From Vibrio artabrorum (GTDB lineage Bacteria > Pseudomonadota > Gammaproteobacteria > Enterobacterales > Vibrionaceae): a stretch of DNA of 64,000 nt. The number at the start of each line of letters is the position of its first letter. Position 1 is the stretch's first letter. Made by a program: the position numbers and the translations under genes. Where the stretch lies: NCBI RefSeq assembly GCF_024347295.1, contig NZ_AP025459.1, positions 496,001-560,000 of the forward strand, written 5' to 3'. The notes under the pieces were generated by a model. It saw only the letters and a list, made by a program, of their open reading frames with translations. It was not told the DNA's origin and ran no database searches. Below are positions 1 to 8,956 of the stretch, piece by piece.

Positions 1-19
1 TAAGTTGTTCTAAAGGCAT
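1..19 (-). CDS. Start of a leftward gene, truncated by the window edge
   Basis: Reading leftward from base 19 there is an ATG followed by codons for Met-Pro-Leu-Glu-Gln-Leu, preceded at a 7-base spacing by a GGAG ribosome-binding site (about 27-30). Only six codons are visible, so no function can be given. The palindrome TGACCGGTCA at 54-63 lies just upstream and could be its operator. Confidence 0.45.
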
Positions 20-53
20 AATGGTTCTCCAGCAATAAAATGAACGAAGTGAC

Positions 54-63
54 TGACCGGTCA
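54..63. promoter_or_regulatory. Perfect 10-bp palindrome, possible operator
   Basis: TGACCGGTCA is fully self-complementary and sits between a leftward gene starting at 19 and the rightward Lrp gene starting at 161. This arrangement and the sequence resemble sites bound by TetR-type repressors; that assignment is inference only. Confidence 0.3.
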
Positions 64-160
64 TGACTTTCACGTGTTGAGAAACATAGTAGGTGGAAAA
101 TGAGGCAATTATGTGCTTTTATTTCATCTATTATCACTAAATGCACAATAATAAGTACTT

Positions 161-601
161 ATGGATAGATTTGACGAAAGGATATTGCAAGAGCTTAAAT
201 TGGACGGCAGAATCTCCAATATTGAGCTGTCAGAGCGGATTGGTTTGTCGGCTTCAGCAACCCTAAGGCGAGTACAAGATCTCGAGCGCAAAGGTATTAT
301 TCAAGGCTACCGTGCAGTTTTGGATAACGGGTTGATGGGTGTCGGTTTTATTGCTTATGTTTCGATTGGTTTATCGAGCCACAGTAAAGCCGCCCAGTTG
401 GAGTTTGAACAACACGTCAGTATGGAAAAAGAGGTGGTGGAGTGCCACAACATTACCGGTGCCAACGAGTACTTGCTCAGGGTCGAAACCAAAGATCTAC
501 CAAGCTATAAGAAGTTTCATGCCGATGTCCTTGGGGAATGTGCTCAGGTTCAATCCATCACGACCATGGTTGTGATGGATACCCCCAAAGACGAACGCTA
601 G
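161..601 (+). CDS. Lrp/AsnC-family transcriptional regulator
   Basis: A 146-residue protein of the usual length for the family. Residues 1-60 hold the AsnC-type winged helix-turn-helix (the stretch ISNIELSERIGLSASATLRRV is characteristic), and residues about 65-140 form the RAM ligand-binding/oligomerisation domain with the typical pattern ending in TTMVVMDT. These proteins are DNA-binding octamers or dimers that sense amino acids or other small molecules in the cytoplasm. The target cannot be read from the sequence; a divergent leftward gene begins 141 bases away and is a reasonable candidate. No strong ribosome-binding site precedes the ATG. The next gene, a LysR regulator, starts only 26 bases downstream, so the two may be co-transcribed. 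Confidence 0.9.
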   Translation: MDRFDERILQELKLDGRISNIELSERIGLSASATLRRVQDLERKGIIQGYRAVLDNGLMGVGFIAYVSIGLSSHSKAAQLEFEQHVSMEKEVVECHNITGANEYLLRVETKDLPSYKKFHADVLGECAQVQSITTMVVMDTPKDER

Positions 602-627
602 TCGAGTTTAATTTCTGGAGAGGCACA

Positions 628-1557
628 GTGCCAAATACCAATCAGTTGTTGTTGTTCTTAGATGTGGTTCAACAAGGGTCGTTTACCAAAGCAGCCACCT
701 TGCATGATATGGACAATTCGTCGCTCTCTAAACAGATCAAAAAACTCGAGCAGGATTTAGGTGTACAGCTGCTCAACCGTTCTACACGTTCGTTTTCTTT
801 GACGTCGGCAGGGGAAGATATTCTCGCGCAGACTTATGTGTTGAAAGACACCATCAATCAGATACAAGGCATAGCCGATTCTTACCAGTCCGAGCCCCAA
901 GGCGTGCTGAGAATTACCTCACCAATCTATTTTGGTCAACAATATCTGCAACCTATTATCACTCAGTTCATGAGGCAGTACCCGGATGTTCAGATCGTAC
1001 TTTCATTAGACGATAAGATCACCAATATCATTGCTGGGCAGTTTGATATTGCGTTTCGCTTCAGTAAGCTTGTTGAATCCAACTTGATTGCCAAGAAAAT
1101 TGCCGACAGTAACTTCATGCTCGTGGCATCAAACGGTTTTGTGAAGCAGCACGGTGAACCCAAAACGCCGCAAGATCTGCTCGCGCTGCCTGCGGTGATT
1201 TATACCAATGGCGATATGACGGTCGACCATCTACGCATCAGTGAAGAGCCGCATGGCAACACCTTCCAGAGCCTAACGATTCGAGGCAACTGTAAGGTGA
1301 GTGATGTGCGTACCATGGTGTCTTGTGTGAAAGATGGCTTAGGGTATGGCTTCCTTGATCAATCGAATTTGTATGCCTCAATGAAAGAGCTCGGCTTAGT
1401 CACCTTACTTCCGGATTACCCGATTTCTACGACGGATACCGCCATCTACGCGGTGTATCCACACCGCAAGCAGACCAAACTGGTTAAAGAATTCATTACT
1501 ACGGTTCAAGGTTATATTGGTTCTCCAACCATTTGGGAGAAGATGCAGCAAGGTTAG
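628..1557 (+). CDS. LysR-family transcriptional regulator
   Basis: A 309-residue LysR protein. The N-terminal winged HTH (about residues 5-62, with SFTKAATLHDMDNSSLSKQI and then KLEQDLGVQLLNRSTR) is followed by a periplasmic-binding-like effector domain (about 90-300). The GTG at 628 is chosen because a GGAG Shine-Dalgarno sequence at 617-620 lies 7 bases upstream; the frame stays open to 538 but that extension overlaps the Lrp gene and has no LysR character. The effector and target genes are unknown. It follows the Lrp gene closely and ends at a strong terminator (1582-1622). Confidence 0.92.
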   Translation: MPNTNQLLLFLDVVQQGSFTKAATLHDMDNSSLSKQIKKLEQDLGVQLLNRSTRSFSLTSAGEDILAQTYVLKDTINQIQGIADSYQSEPQGVLRITSPIYFGQQYLQPIITQFMRQYPDVQIVLSLDDKITNIIAGQFDIAFRFSKLVESNLIAKKIADSNFMLVASNGFVKQHGEPKTPQDLLALPAVIYTNGDMTVDHLRISEEPHGNTFQSLTIRGNCKVSDVRTMVSCVKDGLGYGFLDQSNLYASMKELGLVTLLPDYPISTTDTAIYAVYPHRKQTKLVKEFITTVQGYIGSPTIWEKMQQG

Positions 1558-1581
1558 TTGTTTTTCTAATCGTTCAAACAT

Positions 1582-1622
1582 AAAAAAGGAGCCAGAACGT
1601 CGAACGGTCTGGCTCCTTTTTA
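1582..1622. terminator. Rho-independent terminator, bidirectional
   Basis: A hairpin with arms AAAAGGAGCCAGA and TCTGGCTCCTTTT flanks an 11-base loop, with A-rich and T-rich ends on the two sides. It can stop the LysR transcript from the left and the leftward cytochrome transcript from the right. Confidence 0.85.
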
Positions 1623-1699
1623 TTCCTCCGGCTATAGCTAATTTACAATGTAAAGCTTAGCTATAGCTGGCGCGAACGGCTCATGCTCACTAATACCTA

Positions 1700-2761
1700 T
1701 CAATGCTCATGAATCACTTCTTTACCACTCGGATAAGCTTTGGAACCCAGCACATCACCGTCGACTTCTTTACCATAGTAGCCTTGGTGGTTGTGGTAAC
1801 GCTTAGTATTACCTGCAACATCACCTTTGTATCGTGGGTCTTGTGGGCGTTCATGACTATTCACAAATGCAGCCACATCCCAAGCATCTTGAATCGAAAG
1901 CTGCTGGCTCTTTCCAAGCGGCATGTTTTCATAGATAAAGTAGGCAGCGGTGTTCACGCGGTGCATACCCGCGCCCCAGTTATACGCGTTTTCGCCCCAC
2001 AGTGGTGGGAAGTATGAACGGCCATCTGATCCTTTAATGCCTTCACCATTTTGACCATGGCAGGTTTGACAACTGGTTTGGTAAACCTTTTCGCCACGCG
2101 CTATCGATGGCTCTTGTTCAGGGTTTGCAATCTTAGGGTAGCCACGGCCGGCCAGTTTACTGCGGTCATCGATTGGGTATTTGCTTAACAGCTCTTCAGG
2201 GAGAGGGAAGCTTTCCGCTTTACCACCGACTTGTAAGTCAGCATCGCTGATCTCAGGAACAGGCGTGTCTTGCATGCCGTTCTTATCTAAGATTCCGCCC
2301 ATCGCCAGCCAGTATGAATACGCCGTCAGTGCAACCATTTCTTTTGAACCCTCAGCCGGTGGCAGACCATTCATTGAGTAGGTGAAGCAACCTTGGATAC
2401 GCTCTGCGTAGCTGTTTACTTTGTCGTTCTTGGAACGATACGCAGGGTAGGCCATATACGCACCCCAAAGAGGGGCAGCGTTAGGCTTCATGCCTGCTTG
2501 CATGTGGCAATTTACACAGTTTTGCTCGTTGCCGACGAACGTACCACGCATCTGTTGTGAATCGACAAACAGGGAATAGCCCAGTTTTACTTTGTCGCCA
2601 AACTCCCCATCAGGAATATCGACCAAGTCGCGTGGCACCAGATATTTGTTATCTTGAGGTTTCTCAACTGCTGGCAGTTCGGTTTGGCGATCAGGCAACT
2701 CTGCTTCGGCATAAGCGATTCCAGAGGCAAGGGTTGCGGTAATTAAAAGTAGTGTTTTCAT
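1700..2761 (-). CDS. tsdA: Diheme c-type cytochrome, TsdA-like (thiosulfate dehydrogenase / tetrathionate reductase)
   Basis: A 353-residue periplasmic protein with an N-terminal signal peptide (about 1-19) and two heme-binding motifs, CVNCH (Cys82-His86) and CQTCH (Cys231-His235). The segment around residues 120-135 (RIQGCFTYSMNG) resembles TsdA, where a conserved cysteine is the distal ligand of the active-site heme; Cys125 is the candidate here. Met280 (NMPLG) could ligate heme 2. TsdA enzymes interconvert thiosulfate and tetrathionate; in Campylobacter jejuni the enzyme works as a tetrathionate reductase. The gene follows the tsdB-like gene by 9 bases, with the Shine-Dalgarno AAAGGG overlapping the end of that gene. 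Its place beside ttrABC supports a role in tetrathionate metabolism. The direction of catalysis is not readable from sequence. Confidence 0.75.
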   Translation of the reverse strand: MKTLLLITATLASGIAYAEAELPDRQTELPAVEKPQDNKYLVPRDLVDIPDGEFGDKVKLGYSLFVDSQQMRGTFVGNEQNCVNCHMQAGMKPNAAPLWGAYMAYPAYRSKNDKVNSYAERIQGCFTYSMNGLPPAEGSKEMVALTAYSYWLAMGGILDKNGMQDTPVPEISDADLQVGGKAESFPLPEELLSKYPIDDRSKLAGRGYPKIANPEQEPSIARGEKVYQTSCQTCHGQNGEGIKGSDGRSYFPPLWGENAYNWGAGMHRVNTAAYFIYENMPLGKSQQLSIQDAWDVAAFVNSHERPQDPRYKGDVAGNTKRYHNHQGYYGKEVDGDVLGSKAYPSGKEVIHEH

Positions 2762-2770
2762 GCGAGCCCT

Positions 2771-3412
2771 TTAGTATCGGAAAGAGGCGAAGTAGTAAGA
2801 GAGGTTTTTGATCTCATCGTCGGTTAACTTGCTGGCGATATTGCCCATCATGTTTAAATCATCACCCTTACGAGTGCCGTTTTTCCAAGCGTTGAGCTGA
2901 GTCTGAATGTAGTCGGCATGCTGGCTCGCTAGGCGTGGGAATTTGTCGACACCCATACCACTTGGCCCATGACAGGTTGCACAAGCAGGAATGTTTCGAT
3001 CCCAATCACCTTGGAATACAAGTTTACGATACGGGTTATCGATATCGGCTTGTGAGCCGCGTTGTTCTAAATCGGTGAAGTCGTATGAAGGTAGTGAAGC
3101 GAAGTATTCAGCAACTTCCCGACGAATCGCAGGATCAGAGACACCATCAGCCATGCCCTTCATGATCGCGCTTTGACGCTCACCATTTGAGAACAGAACA
3201 AGCTGATGCTCGAGGTAATCAGCATTGAGGCCTGCAAGCATAGGGGCGATATTGGGCATGCCTTTCCCGTCGGCTTGGTGGCAGCCACTGCAGGTTTCTG
3301 CAGCTTCTGGCATTGGATGGGGTGCTGCTTGTGCAAAACCGGATAAAGAAAGGCTTCCTAGAGCAGCGATGCAAAGCGTTAGAGTTTGAGTTTTTATGTT
3401 CAGCTTAATCAT
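2771..3412 (-). CDS. tsdB: Diheme cytochrome c4-type protein, TsdB-like electron partner
   Basis: A 213-residue secreted cytochrome with a signal peptide (about 1-29, ending near GFAQA) and two duplicated domains, each with one heme motif: CSGCH near residue 41 and CATCH near residue 145. The spacing and the repeated pattern (PMLAGLNADYLEHQL and PRLASQHADYIQTQL) are typical of c4 cytochromes. TsdB proteins of this kind shuttle electrons between TsdA and the membrane electron transport chain. It is the first gene of a two-gene leftward unit with the TsdA-like protein and has its own upstream region containing the inverted repeat at 3472-3485. An alternative is a generic c4 cytochrome serving a terminal oxidase, but the neighbour makes TsdB more likely. 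Confidence 0.75.
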   Translation of the reverse strand: MIKLNIKTQTLTLCIAALGSLSLSGFAQAAPHPMPEAAETCSGCHQADGKGMPNIAPMLAGLNADYLEHQLVLFSNGERQSAIMKGMADGVSDPAIRREVAEYFASLPSYDFTDLEQRGSQADIDNPYRKLVFQGDWDRNIPACATCHGPSGMGVDKFPRLASQHADYIQTQLNAWKNGTRKGDDLNMMGNIASKLTDDEIKNLSYYFASFRY

Positions 3413-3739
3413 GAGGCGTCGCTATTGGTTGTAATGCACGCATTTTCGACATAATTGGTTGTTCGCGCTATTGTGGATTTCCACATTAATTCACTGGGAA
3501 CTTGAGGTAAGTTTCACATTAATAACCTCAGTCACCATGGTGGTATTGATGTGGATTTCGATAGGTGAATCCAACTGCCGTTAACGAAGTGCAAGGGAAC
3601 TGCCATGTTCGCCTCGGTGTGACTGCTTGTTAAGGCTCTTTATGGCACCGATTGTATAAGCATAGACGCTTAATGGGGCTAGGTGAGAAACTTGCAGGGA
3701 AGTGATGTGAAGAATTGATGCTTTGGCGTTGAATAGCTT
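3413..3739. other. Promoter region of the cytochrome pair
   Basis: This 327-base stretch has no gene. It holds the inverted repeat at 3472-3485 and a half copy, TGTGGATTTC, at 3550-3559. The rest shows nothing I can assign. It separates the cytochrome pair from ttrA, whose terminator lies at 3740-3777. Confidence 0.5.
3472..3485. promoter_or_regulatory. Inverted repeat TGTGGA-TT-TCCACA, candidate TtrR operator
   Basis: A perfect 6-bp inverted repeat with a 2-base spacer, 60 bases upstream of the TsdB-like start. The same 14 bases, in the same ATTG...CAT context, occur 69 bases upstream of ttrB (8957-8970). The shared site suggests common control, presumably by the response regulator TtrR encoded nearby; that assignment is inference. 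Confidence 0.6.
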
Positions 3740-3777
3740 AAAAAAAGCAGAGCAACCTCGAATGACGAAGTTGCTCT
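3740..3777 (-). terminator. Rho-independent terminator of ttrBCA
   Basis: Read leftward, a 12-bp stem (AGAGCAACTTCG pairing with CGAGGTTGCTCT, one G-T pair) with a 5-base loop is followed by GC and seven T. It lies 47 bases beyond the ttrA stop and separates ttrBCA from the cytochrome genes. Confidence 0.85.
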
Positions 3778-3823
3778 ACTGTGCCCGGTCTTGATTTGAC
3801 TGAAATAGGGGAGCTGTTAACGC

Positions 3824-6800
3824 CTAGACTTTGTAGATCTTAGCCGGAAGCGCTTGCCTTGCTGCTGCACCCACAACCCAATCCAACATCACACCTTTGC
3901 CTTCTCGCGTTGGGTCAATCAAGCCAATATCATTAATGTTAACGCCATCGTTTGACTTCATTTTCACGGGTTGTTGTGTGTCACCGATCCAGTGTGCACG
4001 CTCACCGAGTTCTTTATGACCAAAGCCGTGTTCAAAGCCTAATGTGCCCGGTTTGATGCCATCGATCACCATTGCCAATGCATGTGTGGTTGAGCTCGGA
4101 GTTTCAATGGCAAACACGTCACCGGTTTTGATTCCCGCAGAAGAAGCGTCTTGCGGGTGGATGTAAACTGGATTTACCCCTTTGATGGATTTTAAGCGTG
4201 GTGACAAATTCGATACCGCACTGTGAATGTTGGACTTAAAGTTGGTTAGCGTAAATGGCCACTCTTTTGCTGGGAATTGCTCAGCCAAAGGTGTGCCGTC
4301 TGCCAGTTTTTGTGGGTACCATGTCGGGCAACCCATATATTGCTCGCCACTGATGGTATTGCGAGAGGTTCCCAGCTTTTCATTCCAAATAGCCAGTGGC
4401 TTGGTCCATTTGTACTTCATGGTTTCATTAGTGTAGGCATTGGTGGCGTCTTCAAAACGGCCGCCACGCGCAAAGATATACGCTACCTTGAGCATCTCTT
4501 CAGGCTTGAGCGTTTTGTTCATCACTGGCACTAGGCGTTCGAGACCAGACCAAACAATATCTTCCGCATCGACGTTCGGTACGCCACCTTTGACGAAGGC
4601 TAAGTTTGCCGCCGATCGTAGGTAGAAATCTTCAGCGCTATGAATACCATGCCAGTTGCCTTGATTGTCTTTGATTACGTTGTCGCCGAAGCCTCCTAGG
4701 CCAAGCGTTTTCGCCACATCAATAAAGAAGTTCTCTAGGTTGATGGCTCGTCCGTCTTGAGTGCGGGAGGTTTTAGGCTCAACAATCGGCCAGCGAGCGG
4801 TGATCGCTTTGGTCGCGACACCATGCCACGGAGTTGCCATGCCCCAGCTTTCGTAGGTCACCGTGTCTGGCACGAGGTAATCCGATAATGCTGTCGTTTC
4901 ATTAATGAAGGCATCGATAGAGACGATCAAGCCAAGCTGTTTTGGGTCCTTAAGCTTCTCGCCTAATAGGTTGTCTAAACCCGGAACACCATAAAGTGGG
5001 TTCGCCATGTGGTTGATCCATGCCTTTGCTCGGTAAGGATAGCCATCAATCGCAGCTGATAAGTGCTCAGTTAAAAGCGGTGCTGAGATTGGGTACCAAG
5101 GCGCGCGCGTTGGGTAGGGTGATTGACCTGCCGCAACACGACGCTTGTATTCACTGGTCTTGTGATATGGGAACTTGCTGCGAGACAAGAACACGCCTTG
5201 AGGCTTAGTCTTACCTTTGAACTTAGTAAAATCGTAGCGAGGGCCTGCAACTGAAGTTGGGTAGCCGCCGGCTTTCGCCATCGCACCGCCTTTCATATTG
5301 ATGTTACCGATCAGCGCGTTCAGCATCAAAATAGAGAACGAGTTGTAGAAGCCGTTGGTGTGCATGTTGCCACCGTGTGTATCGACGACCGCTTTCGTCC
5401 CGTAGCTCGTAAAGCGTTTTGCGAGCGCAATAATTTGGTCTTGTGGGATGTCACACTGCTCACTGTAGTAAGCAAGGTCATATTTGAAGGCTTCGTCTTT
5501 TAATCTTTGTAGAGAAGATTTAACACGAACAGTCTGGCCATCGATCTCTATGTCTTGATCAACGAATAGTTCCGCTTCATCCACCTGAATATTTGCTGTG
5601 AATTGTGACGTTGTTGTATCCAAGACGATAAAGGCATCTTCGTCAGACAGTGGTTCGCCCATTTCGAGTAAACCCATATCCGAAGCACGAAGCATACGCC
5701 CATTTTGCGGGTGTGTTTCGTCACTGATCACAAGGTGTGAAGCGTTACACCAGTGTGCAGTGCCTGCATTTTGCATCGCCTGTGCACTTGGACGAGACAA
5801 GAAGTCATGATTGTAGCGTTGGTTTTTAATGATCCATTGGATCATACCCAGTACCAATGCTGAATCGGTGCCCGGTTTGATCGGTAGCCAATTGTTGCGA
5901 TCACCTGCTGCAAGGCTTGAAGAACCTGCTGGAAGGCTTGGTGTGACGATGGTGTAGCTGAGTTTTCCGTTGGTACGAGCCTCAGCCAGTTGTCGTGCTT
6001 GGCGCTTAAACGGGTTACCCGCTTGTGCTGGAGACATACCGATGAACAGAATGAACTCGGCGTTATTAAAGTCGGGCTTTAAGTGCGAGAACTTATCTAA
6101 GTCATTCATGATCGCGCCAGAACCTGCGCGGAACGCGTAGCCACAGTAAGATCCGTGGTGACCAAAGTTGCGTGTGCCGTAACTGTTAAATGCAAAGCGC
6201 TTCAAAATGTCGTCACGGCCTTCATTTCCGGCATTAGTCACCAATAACTGGTTGGCTTTTGGCCCGTATTCAGGGTTGTTTGGATCGAGTGGTGTTTCGA
6301 TATCGCGAATCGAACGTAAACCCTCAACTTCGCCTTCACCGAACAAGTCGCCCCCCTCGGTGATCTCAGAGATAAGTTGCTCGTAGCTGATTGGCTCCCA
6401 CTTGCCTTCACCACGCTTACCGACGCGTTTCAGTGGCTGAGTGATTCGGTATGGGCTGTTTTGAATCTCTAGCATGCCATTACCACGGGCGCAGGCTGTC
6501 GAGCGATTATTGATACCGGATTCACCAGACAAGCCAATGTAGGCATCTTTTACCGGTGTTTTGAACGGGATCTGCTGGTCACTTGATAGTGGGTGATATG
6601 GGTTACCTGAAATACGCAAGATCTCGTCATTGCGATTGTCGATGCGTACACGTAAGCCACACAGTGTCCAGCAACCAAAACACATTGATGGTGCCACGCG
6701 TTGGTTTGGATTTGGTGAGATCTTACCTTGCTCATCGACACTGTATTCGGTTTCTAACGAATTACCGTGGTGGATGTGGTTGGTTTTCTTACCTGCGGTG

Positions 6801-6916
6801 CCGTCGATAGCACCGTGAACGATATGCTTTGTGGTTGTCGCATAACCTGCAGCAAAGGCGCCCACACCACCAGCAGCAAGACCTGTTTTCAAAAATTGAC
6901 GACGTTTGTTATCCAT
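3824..6916 (-). CDS. ttrA: Tetrathionate reductase subunit A, molybdopterin catalytic subunit
   Basis: A 1030-residue member of the DMSO-reductase superfamily, close to the usual TtrA length. Residues 1-25 carry a Tat signal (RRQFLKTG), so the folded enzyme is exported to the periplasm. Cys79, Cys82, Cys86 and Cys142 (CFGCWTLC ... ACARG) match the N-terminal 4Fe-4S site; Cys258 in HHGSYCGY is the likely molybdenum ligand. The C-terminal domain (about 890-1030) binds the molybdopterin dinucleotide. It reduces tetrathionate to thiosulfate with electrons from TtrB and TtrC. It is the last gene of ttrBCA, starts 14 bases after ttrC with the Shine-Dalgarno GAGG, and is followed by a strong terminator. 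Confidence 0.93.
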   Translation of the reverse strand: MDNKRRQFLKTGLAAGGVGAFAAGYATTTKHIVHGAIDGTAGKKTNHIHHGNSLETEYSVDEQGKISPNPNQRVAPSMCFGCWTLCGLRVRIDNRNDEILRISGNPYHPLSSDQQIPFKTPVKDAYIGLSGESGINNRSTACARGNGMLEIQNSPYRITQPLKRVGKRGEGKWEPISYEQLISEITEGGDLFGEGEVEGLRSIRDIETPLDPNNPEYGPKANQLLVTNAGNEGRDDILKRFAFNSYGTRNFGHHGSYCGYAFRAGSGAIMNDLDKFSHLKPDFNNAEFILFIGMSPAQAGNPFKRQARQLAEARTNGKLSYTIVTPSLPAGSSSLAAGDRNNWLPIKPGTDSALVLGMIQWIIKNQRYNHDFLSRPSAQAMQNAGTAHWCNASHLVISDETHPQNGRMLRASDMGLLEMGEPLSDEDAFIVLDTTTSQFTANIQVDEAELFVDQDIEIDGQTVRVKSSLQRLKDEAFKYDLAYYSEQCDIPQDQIIALAKRFTSYGTKAVVDTHGGNMHTNGFYNSFSILMLNALIGNINMKGGAMAKAGGYPTSVAGPRYDFTKFKGKTKPQGVFLSRSKFPYHKTSEYKRRVAAGQSPYPTRAPWYPISAPLLTEHLSAAIDGYPYRAKAWINHMANPLYGVPGLDNLLGEKLKDPKQLGLIVSIDAFINETTALSDYLVPDTVTYESWGMATPWHGVATKAITARWPIVEPKTSRTQDGRAINLENFFIDVAKTLGLGGFGDNVIKDNQGNWHGIHSAEDFYLRSAANLAFVKGGVPNVDAEDIVWSGLERLVPVMNKTLKPEEMLKVAYIFARGGRFEDATNAYTNETMKYKWTKPLAIWNEKLGTSRNTISGEQYMGCPTWYPQKLADGTPLAEQFPAKEWPFTLTNFKSNIHSAVSNLSPRLKSIKGVNPVYIHPQDASSAGIKTGDVFAIETPSSTTHALAMVIDGIKPGTLGFEHGFGHKELGERAHWIGDTQQPVKMKSNDGVNINDIGLIDPTREGKGVMLDWVVGAAARQALPAKIYKV

Positions 6917-6930
6917 GATGATTCCTCAGA

Positions 6931-8055
6931 CTACAAGCTATGTGAGCGGTTAAGTGGTGATGATGTGTTTTGAGCTGATATCGTTTTCGGCCCCGAACGA
7001 GTAGACACGATTTCAGAGGCGAACAACGCAAGTGCTAGCCACAGACCACACATGCCAACGATGCCGAGTAATCCTGCGCTACCCATAGGCAGTTCATAAG
7101 GGAATGGGCCTACATCAAAACGTGGAATGGTTTGAACTTCCATCATGGTGACCCAGCGTACCGCCCATGCTGAAACCATGGTTGCAAGCGCAACAGCGAT
7201 AATTCCTAGCTTACTTTGTGATAGGCGTTGCAGTGGCAGAACTAAGATCATGCACAGTAAAATGCTGGTGGTCATGATGCCCAAATTGACGCTCCAAGCG
7301 TCGTTCTCATACAGATTCAAGTGATCATGGTTAGATGCCCAAATCGACATGAGAATGATGGCAAGGCCACCCGTTAAGGTAATGGTTCTTTGTACTAGAG
7401 CGAGGTCTGTTGGTTTTAAGCTTGGCTTGGTGGATGGCAACAAAGCCCAAATCAATAGGGTTAAACCCGTTGCAGCAAAGAACGCGGTCGTGAACCAAAG
7501 CAGCGGAGAAGCCGGTTGATGCCAAAGCGGTCGGCTCGCCAAAATCGCAATCTCGGCGCCTGTATAAAGCGCGATGCTTAGGCCTGATAACGCAGTTGCA
7601 GCGGCTAATGCAATCATCACTTTTTTCGATATCTGCCAATGGCCCAGTGTTAACCAAGACAGGCGTTTTAGCAGTGGGTTTTCACTCTCTTTGAGCTGTG
7701 CGATGTCATCACGCAGGTAAACCCATGCGGTTGTAACAGCTAACCCAGAGAACAAAGGTAGAAACAGAGATCCTAACGACATCCATGACCAAGGTGTGAT
7801 GTGAGCGTAGAAATGCCACGCACGTCCCGGTTGGTGCAAATCACCAGTTAAAGCTAATGGCCCAACAATCGCGCCGATGGCCAGCACAAGCACAAGAGCT
7901 GAACGGAATTGATGGCTGGTTGAATTTTTGAATATCAGGGCAATCAAAAACAGAATCGCAGCCGCGTACGCTGAGCCGATGTAGAAGAAATACTGAACTG
8001 CCCACGGTAGCCAAGCGATCTCTTGAGCGGGAACTAACACCTCAGTGATATTCAT
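6931..8055 (-). CDS. ttrC: Tetrathionate reductase subunit C, NrfD-family quinol-oxidising membrane anchor
   Basis: A 374-residue integral membrane protein of the NrfD/PsrC family with about nine or ten hydrophobic segments spread along its length. Members oxidise menaquinol or ubiquinol in the inner membrane and pass electrons to the 4Fe-4S subunit. The ATG overlaps the ttrB stop by four bases (ATGA), so the two are translationally coupled. TtrC sequences are poorly conserved, and the assignment leans on position between ttrB and ttrA as well as on the hydrophobic pattern. Confidence 0.88.
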   Translation of the reverse strand: MNITEVLVPAQEIAWLPWAVQYFFYIGSAYAAAILFLIALIFKNSTSHQFRSALVLVLAIGAIVGPLALTGDLHQPGRAWHFYAHITPWSWMSLGSLFLPLFSGLAVTTAWVYLRDDIAQLKESENPLLKRLSWLTLGHWQISKKVMIALAAATALSGLSIALYTGAEIAILASRPLWHQPASPLLWFTTAFFAATGLTLLIWALLPSTKPSLKPTDLALVQRTITLTGGLAIILMSIWASNHDHLNLYENDAWSVNLGIMTTSILLCMILVLPLQRLSQSKLGIIAVALATMVSAWAVRWVTMMEVQTIPRFDVGPFPYELPMGSAGLLGIVGMCGLWLALALFASEIVSTRSGPKTISAQNTSSPLNRSHSL

Positions 8056-8888
8056 GCTGTCTCTCCTTGTTTTCCTAGTGTTGCGATGGCTGAATCTTGT
8101 TTGTCAAAGGACGAGTTATCAATGGCGGCTGGATCATAAATCGCAGGCTGACCTTCTATATGGCTAACGAAACGCTCGTTCATGCCGATATAGAAAACAT
8201 GTGGATTGGTATTTTGCTCTGGCTTCAGTACTTTGATGTCGTCTTGGTTTTCATTGAGTAAGCGGTTGATCTCACTGTTTGGATCTTTAAGGTCACCAAT
8301 CACACGCGCGCCACCAACACAGGTTTCAACACAAGCGGGCAGTAAGCCGTCTTCAAGGCGGTGTGCACAGAAGGTACATTTGTCAGCGGTAAGGGTGTCG
8401 TTATTGATGAATCGAGCGTCGTAAGGACAAGCTTGAACACAGTAAGCACAGGCTACGCAGCGTTCGTTGTCGACCATCACAATGCCGTCTTCACGTTGGA
8501 AGGTCGCTTGAACAGGACAAACCTTGATGCAGGGAGCGTTATCACAGTGATTGCACAGGCGAGGCAACATGAACGATTTTACGTTTTGTTGAGCGATTGA
8601 ACCATCATCAAGGGAGACTTCATATTGTTTTACGGTGGTTCTGAACTGACCAATCGGCGCTTGGTTTTCAACGCTACAGCCAACTGTACACGCCTGACAG
8701 CCAACGCATTTACGTAAATCAACCGCCATGGCGTAGCGTTTACCGACTTCGCCTTTGCGGTCAGGTTGGTTGTTATTGCGAATGGCGGTGCTTGCGACTG
8801 CAGTGTTGATTCCGGTGATGGGAATGAGCGCAGCACCCGCGGAAACCTTGCCGAACTGGCTGAGAAACCGTCTTTTCAATGAGTCCAT
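8052..8888 (-). CDS. ttrB: Tetrathionate reductase subunit B, four-cluster ferredoxin-like subunit
   Basis: A 278-residue iron-sulfur protein with a twin-arginine-like N-terminus (KRRFLSQ) and sixteen cysteines in four groups: CVGCQACTVGC near residue 61, CNHCDNAPCIKVCP near 112, CVACAYCVQACP near 144 and CTFC...CVETC near 170-190. This is the usual electron wire between an NrfD anchor and a molybdenum catalytic subunit. It is the first gene of the ttrBCA operon. Upstream lie a perfect inverted repeat (8957-8970) and an FNR-like site (8985-8998), consistent with induction by tetrathionate under anaerobic conditions as known for Salmonella ttr. Confidence 0.92.
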   Translation of the reverse strand: MDSLKRRFLSQFGKVSAGAALIPITGINTAVASTAIRNNNQPDRKGEVGKRYAMAVDLRKCVGCQACTVGCSVENQAPIGQFRTTVKQYEVSLDDGSIAQQNVKSFMLPRLCNHCDNAPCIKVCPVQATFQREDGIVMVDNERCVACAYCVQACPYDARFINNDTLTADKCTFCAHRLEDGLLPACVETCVGGARVIGDLKDPNSEINRLLNENQDDIKVLKPEQNTNPHVFYIGMNERFVSHIEGQPAIYDPAAIDNSSFDKQDSAIATLGKQGETA

Positions 8889-8956
8889 GTTGTTACCTAT
8901 AAATGGGTATTCTATCTATTGGGCTCATTGTTAGCTTTTGGGCGTACGCGGGGTAT

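Noticed and set aside
1703..2017. Plus-strand frame of 104 codons opposite the TsdA-like gene
   Set aside because: It lies wholly antisense to a gene with clear heme motifs and has no ribosome-binding site.
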